Assembly (NCBI GenBank): GCA_903642265.1
Contig: CAHJWN010000043.1
Location: 1-33,773, forward strand
Direction of reading: 5' to 3'
DNA length: 33,773 bases
From: Acidobacteriaceae bacterium
GTDB taxonomy: Bacteria; Acidobacteriota; Terriglobia; Terriglobales; Acidobacteriaceae
Part shown: positions 8,241 to 15,277 of the stretch, piece after piece
How the letters are laid out: every line of letters begins with the position of its first letter
How positions within the stretch are numbered: position 1 is the stretch's first letter
Made by a program: the position numbers and the translations under genes
Notes under the pieces: generated by a model
Database searches by the model: none
Seen by the model: the letters and a program-made list of their open reading frames with translations, nothing else
Told to the model about the DNA's origin: nothing

Positions 8241-10355
8241 ATGCCAAACCTCTGTGCCCATCTGCGCTCACTCGATACCCTGCGCCATGGCTTCGCGGCT
8301 TTGCTGCTTACCCTGGTACTTCCACTTGCAGCCCAGACTGCGAAGCACACCATGACACCCGATGACCTGGCAAAGCTTGTGCGCGTGGGCGCGCCGGTGC
8401 TTTCGCCGGATGGCAAGCTGATCGCCTACACCGTCTCGCATGTCGATGTAGAAGCAGACAAAAGCATCACCGAGCTCTGGATGATTGGTTGGGATGGCAA
8501 CGATGATGTGCAGCTGACGTATGGGCCGGAGGCCGCCGGCGATCCGCAGTGGAGCCCGGATGGCCGCTATCTTTCTTTCACTTCCTCGCGTGAGGGCAAG
8601 GCCAAAGGATCGCAGGTATGGGTGCTAGATCGGCGCGGTGGTGAGGCGCGGCAGTTGACCGATGTAAAGCTGGACCTGAATGGGTACCGCTGGTCGCCGG
8701 ACTCGAAGGGGCTGCTGCTGACCCTGCGCGTCAAGGATGAGCCTGAACCAGAGAAGGGTGCGAAGCCGGCAAACCCGAAACCGATTGTCATCGATCGGTT
8801 TCATTTCAAGGAAGATGTTGAGGGCTATCTAACTGAGAAGAAGAGCCACCTTTATCTCTTTGAGATTGAGGGTAAGAAGTTGTCGAAGCTGGTAGGGCCC
8901 GCTCCCGAAAAGGACAAGGCGAGCGGCGCAGACAAGATCGACGAAAGATACGAAGAGGCCCAGGCCGAGTGGTCGCCCGACGGCAAAATGATCGCGTTTG
9001 TGAGCAACCAGAGCATCCCCGATCCTGACCGCACGGTCAATAGCGATGTCTTCGTTGTCGACGCCATGCCGGCATCGACGCCGCGTAAAGTCACCACGTT
9101 TCTGGGCACGGATGAAGGACCGCTGGCCTGGTCCCCTGATAGCAGGACGATCGCCTACCGGCAAGGATCGAGCGAGACATATTCGATCTACAATATGCCG
9201 CAGCTTGCTACGGTCGACGTGGCAAGTGGGAGGTCGACACGGATTGCAAAGTCGCTCGACAATTGGCCGGGAGCAGCTGTCTTTGCTGCTGACGGCAAGT
9301 CGCTGTTGACTACGATCTCGGACGACCGCCTGGACTATCCTGCAAAGGTGTCACTCGATGGAACGGTGACACGCCTGGGCAGGCAGATTGGTGTAGCAAA
9401 CGGCCTCACTCAGCGGGCCGGCCACATCGCCATGCTTTGGTCGACGGACGCTGCAGCGCCCGAGATCTATGCATGGAACGAGGGAGCGCCGGGCGGCGGG
9501 ATGCTGCGTAAGCTGACCTCGCACAATGACGCTGCGCTTGCGATGCTTAACCTTGCAACCACTGAAGATCTCGCCGCGAAGACGAAAGATGACAACGATG
9601 TGCATAGCCTGTTGACTCTGCCGGTGGGCTACAAGGCGGGGACGAAGGTGCCGATGCTGCTCTTTATCCATGGCGGCCCAACCGGCCAGGACACGCACAG
9701 CTTCGATCTCTCGCGTCAGATGTTTGCAGCCCATGGCTACGCCGTGCTGAACGTGAACTATCGCGGCAGCACAGGCCGCGGTCATGCCTACAGCGAGGCG
9801 ATCAAGGCGGACTGGGGCAACCGGGAGGTCACCGACCTGCTCGCCTCGGTCGACGCAGCAGTTGCAACCGGGAAGATCGATGCTGACAAGCTCGTGATTG
9901 GCGGATGGAGCTACGGCGGCATACTTACGGACTACACCATCGCGTCGACGACACGCTTCAAGGCTGCGTCGAGCGGCGCTGGCATGGGCAATCTCATCGT
10001 CTTGTACGGGATCGACGAATACATCCTGCAATACGAGAATGAGATTGGGCCACCGTGGAAGAACCCTGAGGCCTACCTGAAGCTCTCTTACCCGTTCTTT
10101 CATGCGGACCGGATCAAGACGCCGACGCTCTTCATGGGCGGCGATCAGGACTTCAACGTGCCGGTTGAAGGCGGCGAACAGATGTACCAGGCGCTCAAGA
10201 GTGTCGGCACACCGGCAGAATTAATCGTGTACCCAGGACAGTTCCACGGCTTTACCCGGCCCAGCTTCATCAAGGACAGGTATGTGCGATGGATGGCCTG
10301 GTATGACAAGTACCTCGGCATCGCCGCCGCGCCGGTCGCTGCTACTGCAAAATAG
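8241..10355 (+). CDS. S9-family (prolyl oligopeptidase) secreted serine peptidase
   Basis: A 704-residue protein with a signal peptide (hydrophobic residues about 16-31, cleavage near LAAQ). It has the two-domain layout of S9 peptidases: an N-terminal beta-propeller with TolB/WD40-like blades (repeated SPDGK, SPDGR and SPDSK motifs, about residues 45-420) and a C-terminal alpha/beta hydrolase domain. The catalytic triad is visible: Ser557 in GGWSYGG, Asp637 in GGDQDFNVP, and His669 in QFHGF. This resembles dipeptidyl-peptidase IV or acylaminoacyl peptidase relatives that degrade short peptides in the periplasm. The start is ATG 8241; no strong ribosome binding site precedes it. The gene ends 8 bp from the convergent DUF5715 gene. 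Confidence 0.93.
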   Translation: MPNLCAHLRSLDTLRHGFAALLLTLVLPLAAQTAKHTMTPDDLAKLVRVGAPVLSPDGKLIAYTVSHVDVEADKSITELWMIGWDGNDDVQLTYGPEAAGDPQWSPDGRYLSFTSSREGKAKGSQVWVLDRRGGEARQLTDVKLDLNGYRWSPDSKGLLLTLRVKDEPEPEKGAKPANPKPIVIDRFHFKEDVEGYLTEKKSHLYLFEIEGKKLSKLVGPAPEKDKASGADKIDERYEEAQAEWSPDGKMIAFVSNQSIPDPDRTVNSDVFVVDAMPASTPRKVTTFLGTDEGPLAWSPDSRTIAYRQGSSETYSIYNMPQLATVDVASGRSTRIAKSLDNWPGAAVFAADGKSLLTTISDDRLDYPAKVSLDGTVTRLGRQIGVANGLTQRAGHIAMLWSTDAAAPEIYAWNEGAPGGGMLRKLTSHNDAALAMLNLATTEDLAAKTKDDNDVHSLLTLPVGYKAGTKVPMLLFIHGGPTGQDTHSFDLSRQMFAAHGYAVLNVNYRGSTGRGHAYSEAIKADWGNREVTDLLASVDAAVATGKIDADKLVIGGWSYGGILTDYTIASTTRFKAASSGAGMGNLIVLYGIDEYILQYENEIGPPWKNPEAYLKLSYPFFHADRIKTPTLFMGGDQDFNVPVEGGEQMYQALKSVGTPAELIVYPGQFHGFTRPSFIKDRYVRWMAWYDKYLGIAAAPVAATAK

Positions 10356-10363
10356 GAATCAGC

Positions 10364-11503
10364 TTAGCGAAGGCTCATCCCGAGCGCACCCATGCCTTCG
10401 CGGTGCGTCGTCGCAATCACTCGCCTCTCACTTGTAGCGGGCATGTACTTCTTGTAGACGCTGATGTGGAAGCACGACTGCTGAAACTCTTCCTCTACAT
10501 CCACCTTGCCCTGCTGCACCAGCGGCAGCAGGTACCCGCGCAGCCAGGCAATCTCTGCCATCGAGAGCCCGCGCTTGGCGATATCGATTGCCTGCCCGGT
10601 CAGGTGCGGCGATGCGGTGTCGCCCTCTGCCGGAGCGGCGTTGCCGTTGGTGTGAATCAGCCGCTGCTGAAACTCGACAGTACGGACGGCCGAGTTCACC
10701 TGGATCGCCGATTGAAAGTGTGCGTAGTGCTGCCGCGCGAGGGTATCGAGAAACAGCGCCGTCCATGGGCGGCAGTAACGGCGGTTCGCCGGCAGCCGCT
10801 CATCAGTGCGCAGCGTGCTGCTTGTTGGTATCGGGACGAGCATGCCGTTACGGCGCATGCGGTCGAGATCGTCGTCGTCGCGTACGCGCTCCAGGCCGTC
10901 GCTGTCAGCCATCAGGTTCTGGTGGATCAGGATCTCGTGGGACCCCTTCAGTGCTGGCGGAACGATCAACCGGCCGCGCTTGTTATAGAGCGTCGGCAGA
11001 ATCATCGGTTCGGCGACGAGGTCCTCAATGGGTGCAAGCTGCGGCTTGTTCGCGCCCGTGGTGTCAGCATTGCGAATGGTGCTGATGACGGAAGTGGGTG
11101 TCGCCGCATCTGATTGGGCCGCATCTGACTGGGCCACGTTCGAAGTCGCCGTTGCAGAAACAGCTGCAAGCGGCGCGGGCAATGGATCTTGATTCTTGAC
11201 CCAGGCATGGACGCGCTTTGAGGTATTCGTGTCGGAATGGGTTACCCGCACCGCTTGCTCAGCGTGCCCGTGGGGAGACCGATGGCGGCGCGAAGGCATC
11301 GGCAACGCCACGCGGCGATCATGCTTGCCGGCTTTGCGCACCTGCGAGCGCGGATGCACTGCTTTCGCATGATGCGCGGCCTTCGGTTGCTTGGGGACGC
11401 GGTTCTTTGGCTGCTTTGCCAGCAGGCTTACAGGAAGCAGAGCGCAAGCGAGCAGCAAGGCAGAGGGCGCCAGAAGGTGAAGCAAGGAGGCGTGAACGCG
11501 CAT
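10364..11503 (-). CDS. DUF5715-family LAS-type (M15-like) exported protein
   Basis: A 379-residue exported protein: signal-like N-terminus MRVHASLLHLLAPSALLLACALL, then a long Lys/Arg/His- and Ala/Ser-rich low-complexity linker (to about residue 160), then a compact domain. That domain has the LAS metallopeptidase pattern SPHLTGQAIDI (His300 and Asp307), followed by glutamates 337-339 and CFHISV (His346), as in VanY-type D,D-carboxypeptidases. It is therefore probably a zinc peptidase acting on peptidoglycan; the family name DUF5715 is from memory. The start is ATG 11503; GTG 11539 in the same frame is possible but lies directly after an AAGAG. It is divergent from the cytochrome gene and convergent with the S9 peptidase. 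Confidence 0.75.
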   Translation of the reverse strand: MRVHASLLHLLAPSALLLACALLPVSLLAKQPKNRVPKQPKAAHHAKAVHPRSQVRKAGKHDRRVALPMPSRRHRSPHGHAEQAVRVTHSDTNTSKRVHAWVKNQDPLPAPLAAVSATATSNVAQSDAAQSDAATPTSVISTIRNADTTGANKPQLAPIEDLVAEPMILPTLYNKRGRLIVPPALKGSHEILIHQNLMADSDGLERVRDDDDLDRMRRNGMLVPIPTSSTLRTDERLPANRRYCRPWTALFLDTLARQHYAHFQSAIQVNSAVRTVEFQQRLIHTNGNAAPAEGDTASPHLTGQAIDIAKRGLSMAEIAWLRGYLLPLVQQGKVDVEEEFQQSCFHISVYKKYMPATSERRVIATTHREGMGALGMSLR

Positions 11504-11647
11504 CGACAAGTTTTTGGAGGCGCGGAGACGCCAGAGCACCTCTTACTATAGCCACATCAACTTGCCGCAATAAGTGTCATCGGAGGTTCGCCGCCGCTCG
11601 CAACTGTTTTCGTATACTGAGGTCAAAACAGGTAGTCGGAGGAAGTG

Positions 11648-12097
11648 ATGCGTCGAGTTCTGGTGGGTGTCGGTGTCGGGATTGGAGTCGCGGGTTTCGT
11701 ACTGGCGTTGTCCACGGCGTTGCCAACGACGCATGTGCAGGCCGCTGCGGCGGCAGGTGCTGGTCAGGATTCCGCCGACTTGAAGATGTACACCGACAAG
11801 GTCGTCCCCATCTTCCAGGCAAACTGCTATCGCTGCCATGGCGGCATGAACCACCGCGGCGGCTTTGTGATGGACACTAAGGCGGGCATGGCGAAAGGCG
11901 GCCACGACGGCTCAGTCATCGTTGCCGGGCATCCAGAGCAGAGCCTGCTGGTGAAGCTGATCCGCCACGAAGGCCCGAACAAGGATGACCCGATGGACAT
12001 GCCCCCGAACAAGCCCAAGATCTCCGACGCCGACATTGCCACGGTCGAGCAGTGGGTGAAGGCCGGGGCGATTATGCCGGACGATGTGGCCAAGTAG
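11648..12097 (+). CDS. Planctomycete-type c-type cytochrome domain protein
   Basis: A small exported protein (149 residues) with an N-terminal membrane or signal segment and a single heme-binding CYRCH motif (Cys60, Cys63, His64). It is followed by the RGGFVMDTKAGMAKGG, GHPEQSLLVKLI and MPPNKPKISDADIATVEQWV blocks typical of the planctomycete cytochrome C (PSCyt1, PF07635) domain. Met in the MDMPP segment is a likely distal heme ligand. It probably carries electrons in the periplasm or senses a ligand; it is not near an oxidase or dehydrogenase. ATG 11648 was chosen because GGAGG lies five bases upstream; the GTG at 11645 is too close to that site. Confidence 0.85.
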   Translation: MRRVLVGVGVGIGVAGFVLALSTALPTTHVQAAAAAGAGQDSADLKMYTDKVVPIFQANCYRCHGGMNHRGGFVMDTKAGMAKGGHDGSVIVAGHPEQSLLVKLIRHEGPNKDDPMDMPPNKPKISDADIATVEQWVKAGAIMPDDVAK

Positions 12098-12402
12098 TCA
12101 GGCCGATACTCAGGATGTGAAAGCGCTCACCGATGGTGACCTTGATGAATTTCAAATAAGAATTCTAATTGCAGCAAGTCTCGTCCCCCAAGCAGAGGCT
12201 CACCGCGCTCCTTGATGCACAAGTGCCTGCGTGGCTCAGGAAAGACTGTAGGGGTACCAGACGCGCGCCAACCAGGTACTCCGGGAGCGGATGCTTGCGG
12301 AGTTAAGGCGGGCGTAAGTTGAAGCTTGTGCGGGAACATCTTGTCGGATAGTGTTGAGGCTTCCGTTTACCTGACTACACTTCGCTCTATCCGGAGTTCT
12401 AC
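12098..12402. other. Intergenic region between cytochrome and PEGA genes
   Basis: No convincing gene. A short hairpin TCACC-GAT-GGTGA lies at about 12129-12141 without a T-run, and an A/T-rich patch with AGAATTCT lies near 12160. The right end carries the promoter and leader of the PEGA-domain gene. Confidence 0.5.
12354..12381 (+). promoter_or_regulatory. Possible sigma-70-type promoter of the PEGA gene
   Basis: TTGAGG at 12354-12359 and TACACT at 12376-12381 are separated by 16 bp, a plausible -35/-10 pair. The predicted start of transcription lies about 15 bp ahead of the gene's CGGAG ribosome binding site. Confidence 0.35.
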
Positions 12403-13266
12403 TTGGTGAAGTTTCTGGTTGTCTGCTCGCTCGTCCTGGCATTGGCAATGGGCGATCTTGCCGCTGCACAAGTCTCCTCGATCCAAACCCCTGCCCCCAC
12501 CCAGGCCGCGGTTCCGCCCGCTGCCGCGGCCTCGCAAACCCCCGCCACTGGAGTTCCACCGTCTCCTAACACGCTGCTCGACGGCACAGCGGTAAAGTTG
12601 CGTCTCTCCGAGACGATCTCGTCGTCCAGCACGAGGACGGGCCAGCAGATTCCGTTTGAGGTTGTAGAGGATGTGGTTGTGCAGGGAATCACTGTGCTCC
12701 CGAAAGGTGCGCAGGCGATTGCATCCGTCACCGACGCCAGCAAGAAGAAGAGCATGGGTCGCGGCGGTAAGCTGGACGTGAATGTCGATTCTGCGCGTCT
12801 AGCAGACGGCGAAAAGGTGCAACTCCGCGCGGTGCAGGAGAACAAGGGTGGAGGCCATACGGGCGCGATGACCGGAGCGATGGTGGCAACCGCAATCGTC
12901 TTCTTCCCTGCCGCTCCACTGTTCCTGTTCATTCACGGCAAGGACATCACGATCCCGAAGGGGACCGAGGTGACTGCGTTTGTCGAAGGCGACATGAAGC
13001 TGGACATGTCAAAGTTCACGCCTGCCACTACAGACGCAACGTCAGTTGCGATCGCAGCAAATGCCGCAATCACCATTGATGCCAGCGTGCCCAACTGCGA
13101 CATCGAAGTAGACGGCAGCTTCATGGGCAACACGCCTTCAACGCTGAACCTTGCCGCCGGCAAGCATGACATCGTCGTGAAGAAGACCGGCTACGCCGAT
13201 TGGACACGCAGCATGACGGTGGGGAGTGGGTCGGTTCACTTGAATGCCGAGATGGCGGCAAAGTAG
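12403..13266 (+). CDS. Exported PEGA-domain protein
   Basis: A 287-residue exported protein: signal peptide (about 1-22), Pro/Ala/Thr-rich linker to about residue 55, a beta-rich middle domain, a hydrophobic segment at about 160-178 (AMVATAIVFFPAAPLFLFI), and a C-terminal PEGA domain at about 225-285 (VPNCDIEVDGSFMGNTPSTL, then GKHDIVVKKTGYADW). PEGA domains are small beta-sheet modules found in cell-surface proteins. The middle segment about proper solubility and 'TVLPKGAQAIASV' resembles TrbI/conjugation-like beta barrels only loosely, so I assign no function to it. The start is TTG 12403 or GTG 12406; both are near a CGGAG site. Confidence 0.75.
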   Translation: MVKFLVVCSLVLALAMGDLAAAQVSSIQTPAPTQAAVPPAAAASQTPATGVPPSPNTLLDGTAVKLRLSETISSSSTRTGQQIPFEVVEDVVVQGITVLPKGAQAIASVTDASKKKSMGRGGKLDVNVDSARLADGEKVQLRAVQENKGGGHTGAMTGAMVATAIVFFPAAPLFLFIHGKDITIPKGTEVTAFVEGDMKLDMSKFTPATTDATSVAIAANAAITIDASVPNCDIEVDGSFMGNTPSTLNLAAGKHDIVVKKTGYADWTRSMTVGSGSVHLNAEMAAK

Positions 13267-13395
13267 TGCATGTGGAAAGCCTGCGCACTCCGTTGACAGC
13301 CTGACAAGGCTCAAGAGCCGCGTTGGAATTGGCTAAGCTGCATTGAGCAGGTGCGCGCAATCGCTACATTGGAAGTGGCTGAGACGTTTGCCGTG

Positions 13396-14499
13396 CTAGT
13401 GGAATCCGAAAACCCTTTGCGTGCCGCCAAACGATTCTGCGGCAACAATCCGTCGCAAAGCGATACCCAGAACGCGATCGTCGAAGATGTTGTCCTTCCT
13501 AGCGGCGGCATCCTTTCCATGTGGCCAGGATCTCAGCCCAGATCTGATGCTCTCCAGACTAGGCTCTACTTTTTGCTCACTCATCAGCCAATCAACTGTG
13601 GCAAGCAGCTCCATTCCAAACGGAGACTCAAACCCTTCGATAACCTTTTGAGTCCAATCGATCACATCGCTATATTTTTTCATGGGCGCTTCATTGAGGT
13701 ATTCGTCCAATATCTCCGCTTTTTCCCAGTTGAAACCGACCACCGTGTAAGGGCTAGCATCAGCGATTCGTTTTTGGCTGTGCAGGTACGAACCATCTAG
13801 GCTGTTCAAAACGTGTCTAAGTGAATCTGCGTATGGTCCATATTGCCCTGCCGTGAAGCTCAGTCTCAAGGGGTCACTGGCATGCATATGCTTGAAACCC
13901 TTTTCAAGAAACCAAGCGAGCTTTTGGACTTCGAGAATCGAACATTCGAAACCCAAAATTGCATATCTGCGGATCATCTCGATGATAAGAGCGCGAGCTG
14001 GTGTGAGCTTAGCAACGCCAGTCTGTTTGGGGGCATTTTGATACGTCAAGGTGGGCTGAAAAACCAGTATTTCTACTGAATCCAAAGATCCAAGTAAGTC
14101 AACAATGAGCTGCCTAACTTGATCCCAGTCCAACCCACCATTTCCGCACCCCAGAGGAGGAATGGCGATCGATTTGATGCCAAGCTCTTGGATGACATTC
14201 GCTAAGTCGAGTAGGCCGCTCTGAATCCATTCGAGCTTAGATGGATTCCGCCAGTGCTTCTTCGTCGGGAAGTTAATGATCCACTTCGGTCCCCGGTCAG
14301 AGTTTGTAGCGCTAACGAACATCTTCCCAACGTGTACATCACCGACTTTGCAGGCCAATTCGTACGCCCGCGTATTGCTAGGAAAGGCTTCGCGGAACAT
14401 CAGGGCAATTCCCTTACCCATCACTCCAACTTCATTGACTGTGTTAATCAACGCTTCCGACTTTGCCTTCAGCAGATTTCCCTGAGTAAAAGTGATCAT
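13396..14499 (-). CDS. darG: DarG-like antitoxin: macrodomain DNA ADP-ribosylglycohydrolase
   Basis: A 367-residue protein whose first 150 residues form a macrodomain of the DarG type: FTQGNLLKAKSEALINTVNEVGVMGKGIAL is split here only by description, with the substrate-binding NTVN and VGVMGKG loops and a later PPLGCGNGGLDW loop. In DarTG systems this domain removes ADP-ribose from thymidine in DNA. Residues 160-367 form the C-terminal domain known to bind and block DarT directly. ATG 14499 overlaps the darT stop in a TGATG arrangement, implying coupled translation; ATG 14523 and 14511 are alternatives. DNA here is visibly more A/T-rich than flanking housekeeping genes. Confidence 0.9.
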   Translation of the reverse strand: MITFTQGNLLKAKSEALINTVNEVGVMGKGIALMFREAFPSNTRAYELACKVGDVHVGKMFVSATNSDRGPKWIINFPTKKHWRNPSKLEWIQSGLLDLANVIQELGIKSIAIPPLGCGNGGLDWDQVRQLIVDLLGSLDSVEILVFQPTLTYQNAPKQTGVAKLTPARALIIEMIRRYAILGFECSILEVQKLAWFLEKGFKHMHASDPLRLSFTAGQYGPYADSLRHVLNSLDGSYLHSQKRIADASPYTVVGFNWEKAEILDEYLNEAPMKKYSDVIDWTQKVIEGFESPFGMELLATVDWLMSEQKVEPSLESIRSGLRSWPHGKDAAARKDNIFDDRVLGIALRRIVAAESFGGTQRVFGFH

Positions 14500-15137
14500 C
14501 AGCAATACCATCCTGGGCGGCATTCGACGGCAACGGTCAAGCCAGCATCTGCTACCACTTGGGCCACTTGCGTTCGTACGGCTTCACTGTGACAAATGAT
14601 TGCCTTTAGGTTAGAGGCAGGCATAGATCGGTGGATTAGGGCTTCGGCACTGTATCGTTCGAAATTGCTCGGTTGGTCATTATCACGCCTAAAGTTATCG
14701 CTCTTCCATAAATCCCAAGGCAAATAGAGAAGATTCGACAGGTCGGCGTAAAAAGTGGCTGTCGCTAAAGTCGCATTCCGATCCGAAAATGCAAACGTTG
14801 TCCCTGCCGCTCGGAGATCATGCAACGACGAAACCATAATAGCAATCTCATCCATTGGGCGCTTGGTCAACCCATCCCAACCCGTTTTGATGTTGTACAA
14901 CATAGGCGTGCGTGAGTTGAAGTAGAACGGCACATAATCGCTTAGGGCTCCGCCAGGCGAAATATCAACGATGCGATTATTGCGCCGTTCGATGATCTCT
15001 GGTCGACCGATATCCACGAAAGCTGGATCGAAAGAAGTCGAATTTCGGCAGTGGAGCCCGTTTGTGAGAATCCATGCGAGGTTTGAAACGTGGGTGATCC
15101 GAAAGATCAGTGCACGTTCAGGAGTAAGGAAGTTCAT
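14499..15137 (-). CDS. darT: DarT-like toxin: DNA thymidine ADP-ribosyltransferase
   Basis: A 212-residue enzyme of the DarT (DUF4433) family. Members attach ADP-ribose from NAD to thymidine bases of single-stranded DNA at short sequence motifs, blocking replication; many act in phage defence. Family features are the start FRITHVSNLAWILTNGL, the YFNSRTPMLYNI block, the Glu in RYSAEALIHRS (the catalytic glutamate position) and the C-terminal GWYC. The conserved Arg is probably in the ERR region. The frame extends to ATG 15161, but ATG 15137 (MNFLTPERALIF) has AAAGG at good spacing and matches family starts. It precedes darG on the same strand. It lies downstream of gyrA without an evident terminator between. 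Confidence 0.9.
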   Translation of the reverse strand: MNFLTPERALIFRITHVSNLAWILTNGLHCRNSTSFDPAFVDIGRPEIIERRNNRIVDISPGGALSDYVPFYFNSRTPMLYNIKTGWDGLTKRPMDEIAIMVSSLHDLRAAGTTFAFSDRNATLATATFYADLSNLLYLPWDLWKSDNFRRDNDQPSNFERYSAEALIHRSMPASNLKAIICHSEAVRTQVAQVVADAGLTVAVECRPGWYC

Positions 15138-15180
15138 CTCTAAGCCTTTGGGCTGCCACATACACCAAGTTGTCGACGAT

Positions 15181-15209
15181 CTTTGAGTCAGCTTCTCGCT
15201 GAATCAAAG
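15181..15209 (-). promoter_or_regulatory. Long inverted repeat in the darT leader, possible operator
   Basis: Arms 15181-15192 and 15198-15209 pair at 11 of 12 positions (CTTTGA and TCAGC blocks around one G-A mismatch), loop TTCTC. On the minus strand a -10-like TACACT and a -35-like CTGACG lie just upstream, so the repeat would cover the transcription start to about +30 of darT. No T-run follows, so it is not a normal gyrA terminator. Toxin-antitoxin operons are commonly autoregulated at such sites. Confidence 0.45.
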
Positions 15210-15277
15210 TGAGAGCAGTGTAAAAGCCTGGTGGACATCGTCAGTCGAAGAACTTGTAAACGCAATGGTTCCCGAAG

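Noticed and set aside
12127..12339. 70-codon minus-strand frame in the gap after the cytochrome gene
   Set aside because: No family resemblance, no ribosome binding site, and Pro/Arg-rich composition typical of random GC-rich frames.
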